From NCBI RefSeq assembly GCF_007860095.1, contig NZ_SJPT01000001.1, positions 324,212 to 388,211 of the forward strand: DNA of 64,000 nucleotides, in the 5' to 3' direction. Positions 46,601 through 55,240 of the stretch are shown here, piece by piece. The position numbers were made by a program, and so were the translations under genes. This DNA is from Novipirellula galeiformis. Its GTDB lineage: Bacteria; Planctomycetota; Planctomycetia; Pirellulales; Pirellulaceae. Below the pieces are notes generated by a model. The model searched no databases. It worked only from the letters and a program-made list of their open reading frames with translations, and had not been told where the DNA came from. The first letter of the stretch is position 1. The number at the start of each line of letters is the position of its first letter.

Positions 46601-47542
46601 TTAAGCTTCTTCTTCTTCGCCGTTGGACGATGATTTTCGAAGCATGTCATCGGCGCCGCGGATCCCCGGTAGGCTGTCGAACACACTGACTTCGGGTTTG
46701 CGAGGCCGCTTGTTCCAAAGCTCCATCGCACGGAATTGTTTTAGGAATTCCCACATCGAAGGTGGTCGATTGTCAGGCTTTTTCGCCATCATTTGTTTGA
46801 TCAAGTCCGCGAAGTCTTTGCTGACGTTGTTGTTGTAAGCGATTGGACTTGGGATCGATGCGCTGAGATGTTTGTTGAGCAAATCATTCGGCGTGTCACC
46901 CGTGTAGGGAGGCTTGCCGGTGACGAGTTCAAACAACACGCATCCAAAGCTGTAGATGTCCGATCGCTCGTCGCAAACTTTACAGCGAATTTGCTCAGGC
47001 GACATGTAGCTTCGTGTGCCTTTGGCAAACTTCGAACTGTGGAACAGTTTGCTAAAGCCCGTCTTCTTTTTCTCAGCGATGGTAAAGTCGATCAGCTTCG
47101 TTTCACCATCCCGGCTGACGAGATAATTATCCGGCTTGATATCCAAGTGGATCCAATTCTTGGTGTGCATGTAGTACAAGCCCTCGGCGGCTTGACCGAC
47201 GATCTTGTCTAACATGTAAGAGAGTGACTCAGGCCCTTGCCGGAGTGCCTGTTTCATATTCAATTCGCTGAACAACTGCAGCACCAAAAACGGAACTCCC
47301 GACTCGGTGCGAAAGTCGAACACTTTGATAATGCGGGGGCTGTTTAGGTCCGAGGCAACGGTGAACTCGTGTTTCAGCGACGCGATCTCAGCCTTGTCCT
47401 CTCGCGCCGATGGCTTGAGCAGTTTTAGCGCATACCGCTGTTGGTCGTTTTCATCAATGGCTTCCCAGACGTCACAGGTACTTCCGGAGCGAATCAAGCG
47501 GGCCAATCGATAGGGGCCCAGAAAATCACGGGTCTTGGTCAT
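46601..47542 (-). CDS. Ser/Thr protein kinase with altered DFG and HRD motifs
   Basis: 313 residues, almost only a kinase domain (about 10-275), no membrane helix. The glycine loop is weak (LIRSGSTCDVWEA, 16-28), K40 and E59 fit the lysine-glutamate pair. The catalytic loop reads HLDIKPDN (132-139) rather than HRDLKPDN, and the metal loop is IDFTIA (151-156), with Thr where DFG has Gly. SPEQ (181-184) and DIYSFG are kept. D134, K136, N139 and D152 survive, so activity is possible, but the missing HRD arginine argues against activation-loop control of the usual kind. It ends in a charged Glu tail. Confidence 0.9.
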   Translation of the reverse strand: MTKTRDFLGPYRLARLIRSGSTCDVWEAIDENDQQRYALKLLKPSAREDKAEIASLKHEFTVASDLNSPRIIKVFDFRTESGVPFLVLQLFSELNMKQALRQGPESLSYMLDKIVGQAAEGLYYMHTKNWIHLDIKPDNYLVSRDGETKLIDFTIAEKKKTGFSKLFHSSKFAKGTRSYMSPEQIRCKVCDERSDIYSFGCVLFELVTGKPPYTGDTPNDLLNKHLSASIPSPIAYNNNVSKDFADLIKQMMAKKPDNRPPSMWEFLKQFRAMELWNKRPRKPEVSVFDSLPGIRGADDMLRKSSSNGEEEEA

Positions 47543-47766
47543 CAGCTCAAATCAGGGGCAATGCGTAATTTGGTCGGCGTATAGCGGTTGTCCTATGATA
47601 GTTCAATCGGTCCCTAGCCCGATAGGTCGGGCTGGAATGCGGTTCGGGTGGGGCGACGGCGTAACGAGGGGGTTGGCTGGCTCGGTTGCCCACCGCTCGG
47701 ACACCCCATTTCTCGCCTGAGTTATCGCTCTTTCGGCAAGCCATGCCACGAAAAATAGCGGGCGGA

Positions 47767-48933
47767 TCACGCGGGGGTGCCCTTGAGCACCCGCTCGTAA
47801 AGCTCGCGGATCCGACGCGTCATCGTTTGGTGTCGGAACTGGTCCGTAAATCGCCTCTGCCCTGCCCTCCCCATCTGCAGTCGCATGTCTCGATCGGTGC
47901 TCAATTTCGTGATCGATTGAGCGAGTTGATCGATGTCGCCTGGGGGGATCAGGAATCCGGTCTCCCCCGATATCGCCACTTCGCGAGCCCCGTCGACGTC
48001 GTAGCTGATGACCGGACGCCCGGCGATCAACGCCTGCGGCAACGCTCGAGCAAGTCCTTCGCGATACGAGGTGTGAACCAAGGCATCCATCGCCCCGATC
48101 AGCGACGGTACCTCGTCGGGGGGAACGAGTCCTGAAAAAACAAAGTGCTCGCTCAGCCCAAGCGATTCGATGCGGCGATTCAGGGGCTCTCGCAAAACGC
48201 CATCACCGACCAATAAAAATCGGACCTGGGGAACCTGCTTGACGACTTGGGCCGCCGCGGAGATCAGATCGTCGTGGCCTTTCAAATGAAACAATCGGGC
48301 AATCTTTCCGATTACGATTGCATCGTCGGACAAACCGAATCGCTTGCGGACGCGGTCGCGATGTTCGCTCGCATGCAGAAACGGCTCGACATTCATCCCG
48401 CTGTAGATCGTGGTAAACATTTCACGCGGAGCGACCTTGGCATCGACCATCAAATCGGTCATGGCGTCGGCGACACATACCATGTGGTGGCATCGCTTGG
48501 CCGCCCATCGTTCGCACGTTCGGTACAGCGTCCGAGTCAGCGTCGGCTGATATTGATGAAACGGAGCACCATGCACGCTGTGGATAATCGCGGGAACATG
48601 CTCGCTCCACGCGACCGCTCGCCCCAAAATTCCTCCCTTAGCGCTATGCGTATGGACAACGTCGGGTTTGAATTTTCGGATCGCGTCGCGAAGCTCGGCA
48701 CGTCCCTTGATATCGTGGACCGGATGGATCGAACGACGCAGGTGGTCAAGCTTGCAAATTGGCAACTCCCCTGCCCTACCCTGGCTCAACAAGTCTCCCT
48801 CGGGACCAACTTCTTTTCCGGTGATCAACAGCACGTCGTCACCAAAATCGTGCATCAGGTCCAGGCAATTCAGGAGCGTGTTCTCTTGAGCACCACCAAT
48901 AATCATTCGAGTAATGACATGAGCAACACGCAC
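47767..48933 (-). CDS. GT4-family glycosyltransferase
   Basis: 388 residues, GT-B fold. The N-terminal half opens MRVAHVITRMIIGGAQENTL and includes VHTHSAKGGILGR; the C-terminal half has KIARLFHLKGHDDLI, LVGDGVL, EGLARALPQALIAGRPVISYDVDG and VAISGETGFLIPPGD, the donor-nucleotide site of GT4 enzymes. Probably transfers a sugar to an envelope glycan or lipid; substrate unknown. No polysaccharide genes are adjacent. Two GGGCAGGG-type tracts lie inside the gene. Confidence 0.9.
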   Translation of the reverse strand: MRVAHVITRMIIGGAQENTLLNCLDLMHDFGDDVLLITGKEVGPEGDLLSQGRAGELPICKLDHLRRSIHPVHDIKGRAELRDAIRKFKPDVVHTHSAKGGILGRAVAWSEHVPAIIHSVHGAPFHQYQPTLTRTLYRTCERWAAKRCHHMVCVADAMTDLMVDAKVAPREMFTTIYSGMNVEPFLHASEHRDRVRKRFGLSDDAIVIGKIARLFHLKGHDDLISAAAQVVKQVPQVRFLLVGDGVLREPLNRRIESLGLSEHFVFSGLVPPDEVPSLIGAMDALVHTSYREGLARALPQALIAGRPVISYDVDGAREVAISGETGFLIPPGDIDQLAQSITKLSTDRDMRLQMGRAGQRRFTDQFRHQTMTRRIRELYERVLKGTPA

Positions 48934-49241
48934 GAATTATTTCCTAACCAGCGAGACGTTCGAGGGATGGTTTACTTGAGGTGCTTTTTGAGGAACCCGA
49001 TCAATATGGGTTACTACCGTAGCCATCCAATCGCTTTGGTTCCAGTGACCCTGTTTTGCGCTGTCGTGAATACGATGTTCGTAGGTCGAGCGTGGCTTTT
49101 TATCGTTTCACTTGCCGGTTCGTTGCGGGTGGCGTTGTCGAGACGCCCCGTGATGAGCAACGTGGTCGGCATCGAGTAGTCGACCGCTTGATCAGTATCG
49201 TTGCGATCAATCGACAACTCCCCTGCCCTGCCCCGCACCAA
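48934..49241. other. Intergenic region, 308 bp
   Basis: No gene recognised. Includes a doubled CCCTGCCC tract (49221-49233) just past the end of the sigma factor gene. Confidence 0.4.
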
Positions 49242-49862
49242 TCATGTGCTTGGTTTGACGTCCTGTAACTGCGTTTCAAGCAGTCGCATGCTACGCGACA
49301 GCAGCACGCGGATAGCAACGTCGGTTTTGCCAAGCTTGGCCGCAATTTCTTTGGTTGGTAATCCTTCGACGTAACGCATCCGGATCGACTGTTTTTGCTC
49401 GTCCGAAAGTTCCTCGATCGCCTCCTGCATGCGAACCATGCGAATGTCGCGGCTCAGTGCGGCGCTGGGCGATGTCATGCTGGCGACCAACATTTGTTCC
49501 AACCCGAAAGCCGCCGTGCCGGCTGGGTTTGCCGCATGAATCGACCGTTGGCGGCCTGCGTCACGACGTTTCGCACCAAAGTGAAAGCGATGCGCGTCGA
49601 CGACTCGTCGGCGAGCGATTTGTTGCAGCCATTGCATCGGCTCGTACTGGTCGAATGGTGCCGAATCGAGGCTCGATAACGCCGCAGTGGAAACTTCTTG
49701 AATTAAATCATCCAGTTCGACTACGGCCAACAAATGTTCTCCGGTGATCGATTTTAGAAAGCCAGCCAATTGGCCGCGGTGGAGGTCGATGTAACTCGCC
49801 AGCGCCTCGGCATCGTGCTTTTTGATCCGTAACACGAGTTCGGGTTGATCGAATTTATCCAT
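49242..49862 (-). CDS. ECF-type RNA polymerase sigma factor
   Basis: 206 residues. Region 2: VVELDDLIQEVSTAALSSL (about residues 46-64), followed by MQWLQQIARRRVVDAHR. Region 4: LSDEQKQSIRMRYVEGLPTK (about 152-171), then EIAAKLGKTDVAIRVLLSRS, a complete helix-turn-helix. Divergent from a membrane kinase gene only 125 bp away; ECF factors in planctomycetes are often paired with such kinases, which may control them by phosphorylation. This link is inference from context. Confidence 0.9.
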   Translation of the reverse strand: MDKFDQPELVLRIKKHDAEALASYIDLHRGQLAGFLKSITGEHLLAVVELDDLIQEVSTAALSSLDSAPFDQYEPMQWLQQIARRRVVDAHRFHFGAKRRDAGRQRSIHAANPAGTAAFGLEQMLVASMTSPSAALSRDIRMVRMQEAIEELSDEQKQSIRMRYVEGLPTKEIAAKLGKTDVAIRVLLSRSMRLLETQLQDVKPST

Positions 49863-49987
49863 GTTCAGACCTGTCGGTGAGGTAGCTTGATTCCCCCAAT
49901 CAACATACAGTAACGGCGTCGTTTTACGAAACCGTTGAGGGGCGTCGAACTCAATTTCGTGGAGAAAGTTTTGCTAGAGATTCTGCA

Positions 49988-52207
49988 ATGAAAACTCAGA
50001 TCGACTCCCACGATTGCCGTGATGACGATATCGACGCCGTTATCGAAGCATGTCTTGAAAAGCTCGTTCAACGCGCGTCGGTTCAGCAGCCTGCGGAATT
50101 GCGGAACTTGTTGCCCAACGTTGATTCTGACCTGCGTCACTTCGTGTTGGTCGAATTGATCAAATTGGACATGGCAATGGCGGCCGACGCAGGGACACTG
50201 CATTGCATTGAACACTATGTTGATGCGATGCCCGACCTGCTTTCGATGGAAACGGTTCCACTGGATCTACTGATGGAAGAAATCCAGCTGCGAAAGGATT
50301 TCGGCGAAACTCCGTCGCATGACGAGTACCTGCTGAGGTTTCCTCAGTATGAAGCATTGCTGGATCAAATGTTGACTCGGATCGAGGCAACGCGTTCGGT
50401 CGCCAAGTGCGGTCTTCCTCCCGAGATTTCGGTCGGCAGGCAAGTTGATGACTTTTTGGTTCTCGCCAAGCTCGGTCAAGGCGCGATCGCCCACGTTTAT
50501 CTGGCTCGCCAAATTTCGATGCACCGCTTGGTCGCACTCAAGGTTTCGCATGGCAGCGGTGATGAGTCACAGGCCCTCGCTCAATTTGACCATCCCAATA
50601 TCGTTCGTGTTTTTGACCAACGGACAGTTGCCGAACAAGCATTGCATTTGTTGTACATGCAATATCATCCGGGCGGCACGTTGGCCGATGTCGTGCAAAT
50701 GGTTCGGCAATGTGACAGTTCGGATCGATGCAGTCGGTTGCTTCTCGATTCAGTCGACCAGAACTTGCTGCGTGCGGCGCAAGTGGTTCCCGATCGTTCG
50801 GCCGTGCGACAGTGGATCGAAACGGCTCCCTGGTCGACCGTGGTTGCATGGATGGGAGTGCAATTGGCTAAGGCGCTTGACGAAGCCCATGCTTGCGGTG
50901 TGTTGCATCGCGATGTGAAGCCAGCGAACGTGTTGTTATCAGCCGAGTGTATTCCACAGCTCGCCGATTTTAACGTCAGCTTCGCGGGGGCCGCGGGGCG
51001 TGCCGGTGCGGCGGCCTCGTTCGGTGGCTCGATCGCCTACATGGCTCCCGAGCATCTGCGCGCGATTAGTTCAAAGCTGCTCGATGAACCTGAAAAAGTT
51101 CAAGAGCCTGCCGATCTGTATTCGCTCGCCGTCACGCTGTGGGAACTGTGGCAAGGCGAACGCCCGTTTGCGTGCGACGCCATTGCGGGGTCTTGGAGCG
51201 ACGCGGTGTCCATTCAGTTAGCCGCTCGGGCACAACCACTCAAAGAACCGCAGCGATCGGAAACCGCATCCGAACGCGTTCTCGAAAAGGTGCTTCGCAA
51301 GGCGTTGTCGTTGGATCCCGAGGATCGTTTCGTCGACGGTGCCGAGATGGCCGGTCGGTTGCGTTTGTCGCTTCATCCCGAAACCGCGACGCTGTTTGAT
51401 CCTCCCGAAAAATCAGTGGCGATGACCCTTTCGAAATGGTCGCCTTGGATCGTCACCTGTGTCATTTTGTTGTTGCCAAATATGATTGGCGGCTGTTTGA
51501 ATTTTCAATACAACTATCATCATGTGATGACGACGCCCGAGACAAAAGAAGGATTGGGAGTCGTTTCATGGATTGTCAATTTGACGTTCTTTCCCTTTGC
51601 CGCAGGGGTTGCGATTTGGTATGCGCGGCGGATTGTTCGCGCCGTCGATTCGGTCCGGCGTGGGGCTCGTGTCGATCCATCGGATCTCAGTGAGACGCTC
51701 GAACTCGGGCACCGCGCGGCATTGATCGGAGGCACATTGTGGTTGATTGCCGGCGTGTTGTTTCCGCTCGTTTTGTCAGGCATCTTTCCCGACTTTAGTA
51801 TGACGCAAGCGGTTCATCTTTTTATGTCGTCACTGATCTGTGGCGGCGTGGCGATGATCTATCCGTACTTTGGCATGGCGCTGATGGCCACGCTTGTGTT
51901 CTATCCCCGCTGTTTGAGCGGGACGATGCAGGATCCGCAATTCGATCAGCGAGCGGACCAGATCCTACACCGTAGCGAGTGGTATTTGTTGATCGCCGCC
52001 ATCATTCCGCTGCTCGGTGCCGCGCTCTTGATCTCGACCGAAGGAGCGTCGCAATTGTTCGCGTTGGCCGCGCTGGCCGCAGGCATTGTTGGGCTGCTTG
52101 CTTCATTCTTCGCTTATCGGTTTATCGTCAACACGTGGAAGCAAATGGATGCCGTGTTGTCAAAGCGAACATCGATGGTTCCCGGTGAGCTGACCGCGGC
52201 TTCGTGA
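49988..52207 (+). CDS. Membrane Ser/Thr kinase paired with the ECF sigma factor
   Basis: 739 residues. An N-terminal helical region (1-150) without a clear domain precedes the kinase: GQGAIAHV loop (163-170), K185, HRDVKPAN (307-314), metal loop DFN (327-329, Asn for Gly) and APE (353-355). A Ser/Asp-rich insertion lies before the catalytic loop (about 240-275). From about residue 485 there are five or six hydrophobic segments to the end, so the kinase is cytoplasmic with a C-terminal membrane part able to sense signals. The N-terminal region may touch the sigma factor, by analogy with other planctomycete pairs. Confidence 0.9.
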   Translation: MKTQIDSHDCRDDDIDAVIEACLEKLVQRASVQQPAELRNLLPNVDSDLRHFVLVELIKLDMAMAADAGTLHCIEHYVDAMPDLLSMETVPLDLLMEEIQLRKDFGETPSHDEYLLRFPQYEALLDQMLTRIEATRSVAKCGLPPEISVGRQVDDFLVLAKLGQGAIAHVYLARQISMHRLVALKVSHGSGDESQALAQFDHPNIVRVFDQRTVAEQALHLLYMQYHPGGTLADVVQMVRQCDSSDRCSRLLLDSVDQNLLRAAQVVPDRSAVRQWIETAPWSTVVAWMGVQLAKALDEAHACGVLHRDVKPANVLLSAECIPQLADFNVSFAGAAGRAGAAASFGGSIAYMAPEHLRAISSKLLDEPEKVQEPADLYSLAVTLWELWQGERPFACDAIAGSWSDAVSIQLAARAQPLKEPQRSETASERVLEKVLRKALSLDPEDRFVDGAEMAGRLRLSLHPETATLFDPPEKSVAMTLSKWSPWIVTCVILLLPNMIGGCLNFQYNYHHVMTTPETKEGLGVVSWIVNLTFFPFAAGVAIWYARRIVRAVDSVRRGARVDPSDLSETLELGHRAALIGGTLWLIAGVLFPLVLSGIFPDFSMTQAVHLFMSSLICGGVAMIYPYFGMALMATLVFYPRCLSGTMQDPQFDQRADQILHRSEWYLLIAAIIPLLGAALLISTEGASQLFALAALAAGIVGLLASFFAYRFIVNTWKQMDAVLSKRTSMVPGELTAAS

Positions 52208-52230
52208 TCTCTCCCATGTTCTAAAACGGC

Positions 52231-52286
52231 GTGCGGGACGATTGTGTCCTCATTCCCCCAAGGACTTCTAAGGCAATCGTCCGCAC
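52231..52286. terminator. Bidirectional hairpin between convergent genes
   Basis: GTGCGGGACGATTG (52231-52244) pairs with CAATCGTCCGCAC (52274-52286) with one bulged base, and an inner stem GTCCT/AGGAC (52246-52250, 52261-52265) extends it. Placed between the kinase stop and the end of the CARDB gene. Confidence 0.65.
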
Positions 52287-52308
52287 GATTTGGACTCGGG
52301 CATTCAAC

Positions 52309-53160
52309 TTAAATACCGCTCGCCGCAGCAACGTCGCCCATGGCGTTGCTTGTGTCGAGCATCTTGATGGCCGAGCGGAGTGAGTCGACATCGGGTTGGC
52401 TATTGGGCGATTCGTTTTGCCCGTTTGGTAACGAGTCGATTTGTGGCACTTCCGACTGGGGAACCAGGTTCTCTGCGAGGGGCTGCACGTTCTGGACGCT
52501 ATCGGATTGGATCGTGGAAACCGATTCGGATTCCACCGTCGTGCTCACCGACACGGAAACGACGGGGATCGATGCGGCGTCGAACGCTTTCAAGTTATTC
52601 GCTTCGTCGCTCTCCATCAGTTCGTCAAAACTATCGATGGCGACGACGAGCCGTTGAAAGCCAATGACTTGTCCGTTGCGGTTGCCCATTGCCAGCGCTT
52701 CGATTGGCAACGTCACCAACACTTCGAGTGATTCGCCCGCTTCGATTTTGTCCGTCTTCACCGTGACGTTGGGCGACGTTGGACAGATGTGTCCAAAGAC
52801 CGCAACGGCGGAAACATGGAAACCACAAACACGGCGAGTGCTTTGGTTTTGAATCACGATGGCGAACGTCGGCCCACACGCCGAATCGAGAGGTTCGTGT
52901 TGGTGGACCTCGACGATTTGTAAATCGCCGATTTCACCGCTGGGGATCAGCACGTGCCCAAACGGCGACGAATGGAATGTCGAGCCACGATGGAACGTGT
53001 TGTTGACGCCGTGCTGCGAAATCAAGTCGATGACGTGACCGCAATAGGAATGGTTTCCGAAAAGATGCGAGGCGTTGATTTGCTGTGCATCGGATTTCAT
53101 CGTCATGCAGACGATGAAACTAGTGGTCATCAAGACCTTGGTCAATGTTTGGCGGTTCAT
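52309..53160 (-). CDS. Exported protein with CARDB-like domain
   Basis: 283 residues with a signal peptide (about 1-25). The middle (about 75-195) resembles the CARDB fold of cell-surface proteins: it opens DLQIVEVHQHEP and ends in AIDSFDELMESDEANNLKAF, the family's typical Ds.nev.EsdEsNN pattern. The C-terminal third is Ser/Gln/Asn/Val-rich and low complexity. Probably a surface protein; partner unknown. It is the last in a minus-strand pair with the 53276 gene, separated by a hairpin. Confidence 0.75.
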   Translation of the reverse strand: MNRQTLTKVLMTTSFIVCMTMKSDAQQINASHLFGNHSYCGHVIDLISQHGVNNTFHRGSTFHSSPFGHVLIPSGEIGDLQIVEVHQHEPLDSACGPTFAIVIQNQSTRRVCGFHVSAVAVFGHICPTSPNVTVKTDKIEAGESLEVLVTLPIEALAMGNRNGQVIGFQRLVVAIDSFDELMESDEANNLKAFDAASIPVVSVSVSTTVESESVSTIQSDSVQNVQPLAENLVPQSEVPQIDSLPNGQNESPNSQPDVDSLRSAIKMLDTSNAMGDVAAASGI

Positions 53161-53202
53161 GGGTTTGCTCTGTTAGGAAAAGTGAATTGGGTTTCGATAC
53201 AA

Positions 53203-53243
53203 GAAAAGCCCGGCAACCGCGAAACAATCGGGGCGTCGGGCTT
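53203..53243 (-). terminator. Hairpin terminator of the small Tyr/His-rich protein gene
   Basis: Read on the minus strand: AAGCCCG, 24 bases, CGGGCTT, then TTCTTG. The T-rich run after the stem suits an intrinsic terminator for the gene ending at 53276. Confidence 0.6.
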
Positions 53244-53275
53244 AGTGGTGTTTGTTGAATCAGCAGAGTGGACGA

Positions 53276-53665
53276 CTACCAGCAACCCCAGTAGCTGGTG
53301 TAACAAGGGGTGTAGAATGAGTAAGTCGGGGTGTAGCTGTAGTGGGATGTGTACACTGGGGTGTAGTAGTTGTGGCTGTGGTGCACAGGACGGTACCAGT
53401 TGCTGTAGCTGCGGTAGTGGTGGTGGCGGTGACCGTAACCAATTCGGCGGAAGCAGGCCGCGATGGCCTCTTCGCCACTTTGTTTCTCGCCGTCGTTCAA
53501 CAGGGACTCCACATCGGCAAGTCCAAGATCGTCGCTGTCATCGACCTGAGCGATCGAGTCGTTTTGGTCTAGGTTGGCGATCGTCGAGAGCATGCTGTCC
53601 TCAGCCATAACCGAGCTAGCAACCAAGATCATCGGGGCAACTGCGAAAAAGAATCGGTTTAACAT
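53276..53665 (-). CDS. Small exported protein with Tyr/His/Cys-rich tail
   Basis: 129 residues. Signal peptide about 1-21 (ending SVMA), then a short acidic region (Asp/Glu-rich, 22-65), then a tail of about 55 residues dominated by Tyr, His, Ser, Thr and Trp with three Cys (end YTSYWGCW). The ATG at 53665 has GGAG about 11 bases upstream; an earlier TTG (53680) overlaps that site and is rejected. No family recognised. The composition recalls structural or metal-binding surface proteins. Confidence 0.7.
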   Translation of the reverse strand: MLNRFFFAVAPMILVASSVMAEDSMLSTIANLDQNDSIAQVDDSDDLGLADVESLLNDGEKQSGEEAIAACFRRIGYGHRHHHYRSYSNWYRPVHHSHNYYTPVYTSHYSYTPTYSFYTPCYTSYWGCW

Positions 53666-54105
53666 CTTACTGTTCTCCAAATATGGCAGTGAATTGAAGG
53701 AAGCGATCGTGAGTCTGCCGTGTCGCGTCGCTGCGTTGTTTGCTTGACTAACATGCCAAGCGATGGCCCCGCCGATGTGTTACGCGAAAATTCAAAAATG
53801 TTTTCGAAGAGGTTTTCGCTGGCCGTTTCGACGATCTTTTCGCACACGGGTTTGCGGTAACCCCCAACGCTGTGAAGCATTTTCTGGTAGCTGGCCTTCG
53901 CCAGAAGGTGGTGATTCGCATTTGCGCGCCAACAATCCACGCTCTGGCGAGCGTAGCTGCGAAACGCCAATCCTTTAATCTGCCGCCTCTAAATGCTTCA
54001 CAGCGTTTTGTAACAACGCTCGCATTTTTACGCTGGGATAGAGAGTCACGCGATTGAAATGAGTCATCGCGACGCCTTACCTCTTATGCACCCCCGAGTA
54101 TTACG
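53666..54105. other. Divergent intergenic region, 440 bp
   Basis: Between the small exported protein and the 54106 gene. Holds the 142-bp inverted-repeat element (53866-54007), whose structure may also serve as a leader or terminator. Promoters for both genes are expected here but not resolved. Confidence 0.55.
53866..54007. repeat. 142-bp element with perfect 17-bp terminal inverted repeats
   Basis: Ends AACGCTGTGAAGCATTT (53866-53882) and its exact complement (53991-54007). Inside are hairpins CTGGC-CTTC-GCCAG (53891-53904) and ACGCTC-TGGC-GAGCGT (53939-53954), giving a multi-branched fold if transcribed. It ends about 98 bp before the next ATG. It may be a structured leader RNA, a small nonautonomous mobile element or a dispersed repeat. 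Confidence 0.75.
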
Positions 54106-55020
54106 ATGCGTTACCTATTCTCTTTTGCAGTGCTTGCTGCTTTGTTTTGTGGCAATGCACAGGTCCACGCGGATGACAATTTGTTTTCCGAAGTCGCGAT
54201 GGAGTCCGTCTTTGAGAAACAGGTTGCGACAGTAAAAGACGTTGCCACGATCACTGACGGAGAAACAACGCAGCGGATTGTGGGCGTTTCCTCGCTGATC
54301 CAGGTTTTGAAGGCCGCCGGATTTGAGCCCCGCGAAGAACAGGGATCGGCGACGTTCAAACTCAATCACGCCCAATGGATTTTTCCCGTTTCGATGACGG
54401 TGTTTGTCGACGAAGATCGCATCGCTTGCGAAATGTCGCTCGTCAAAATGGAAGACGATGCGTCGTTTGACAAAGAAACACTGCTGAAATTGCTGGTCTC
54501 CAACACCGCAACCCAGGGCGGCTATTTCGCGTTTGATCAAGAAAACAAGCGAATCCAGTTGCGAGTCTCGCTCAGCAACCGAGCTGTTACGGCGCGTCAA
54601 TTGAAGGCGGATCTGACCCAGTTGGCGATTTTGGCAGAGCGAAAGTCCGATATCTGGTCCAAAAGCAATTCCAAACCGTCGACCTCAGTCGCCCCGGCAA
54701 TACCAACCCACGGCGCGAGTTCAGCCAAGCCCCGCTTGTCGTTAGCAGGAACATGGTCGGCATCGCTGAACAGCGGCGAAGCGTTCGCACTTCGATTAAA
54801 CAGTGAAGGCACGTTCCAATTGGTCCACATGAAATCGGGAAAATCGACCTCCTCGAAAGGCAAAGTGACCCGCGTCGACGACAAGCTGACTTTGATCGGA
54901 GACGACAAAATCACGCTAAATTGCACGGTCAATCAGACCGTGGCTGACAAATTCCAGCTGGCCGTCAACGACGCCAAGGGCAACGTGGCAATCAAGCTCG
55001 ATTTCACCAACGCCAAGTAA
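54106..55020 (+). CDS. Exported two-domain protein: chaperone-like plus GTW domain
   Basis: 304 residues with a signal peptide (about 1-22). Residues 58-185 look like a YbjN/type III-chaperone-like alpha/beta domain, including LLKLLVSNTATQGGYFAFDQ and a helical RQLKADLTQLAILAE. After a Ser/Pro linker (186-210) comes a beta domain starting LAGTWSASLNSGEAFALRL and containing SGKSTSSKGKV and KLTLIGDDK. The same GTW-type domain ends the 56722 protein, and the chaperone-like part resembles the end of the 55241 protease. Function unknown. SD-like spacing is weak. Confidence 0.8.
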   Translation: MRYLFSFAVLAALFCGNAQVHADDNLFSEVAMESVFEKQVATVKDVATITDGETTQRIVGVSSLIQVLKAAGFEPREEQGSATFKLNHAQWIFPVSMTVFVDEDRIACEMSLVKMEDDASFDKETLLKLLVSNTATQGGYFAFDQENKRIQLRVSLSNRAVTARQLKADLTQLAILAERKSDIWSKSNSKPSTSVAPAIPTHGASSAKPRLSLAGTWSASLNSGEAFALRLNSEGTFQLVHMKSGKSTSSKGKVTRVDDKLTLIGDDKITLNCTVNQTVADKFQLAVNDAKGNVAIKLDFTNAK

Positions 55021-55074
55021 GCACGGCGCGTGTGCTCTTTAGCGGGTTGTCAGGCATGACAATACGGGTTGGCG

Positions 55075-55130
55075 GTAGTGGATCTTGCCAAAGATCCTTA
55101 TGCAGCAGGATCTTTAGCAAGATCCACTAC
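55075..55130. repeat. 56-bp palindrome, copy 1
   Basis: Arms of 23 bases (55075-55097 and 55108-55130) starting GTAGTGGATCTTGC pair with a single mismatch, and T55098-A55107 extend the stem by one pair. Loop contains ATGCAG. Lies between the 54106 gene and the protease gene. A second copy is at 56483-56538. Confidence 0.9.
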
Positions 55131-55240
55131 TCTAAAAATCATCTGTAACACCCTCGCTCGCTCTCCGCTTGGTAAGTAGAGCCAAGCCGATTTTTCCCCC
55201 GCGACTGACGCGGTCGCGACAGCAACCTCGAGGTGATTCA

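Noticed and set aside
48247-49179. Plus-strand frame opposite the GT4 gene.
   Set aside because: Shadow of the glycosyltransferase, whose motifs are unmistakable on the minus strand.
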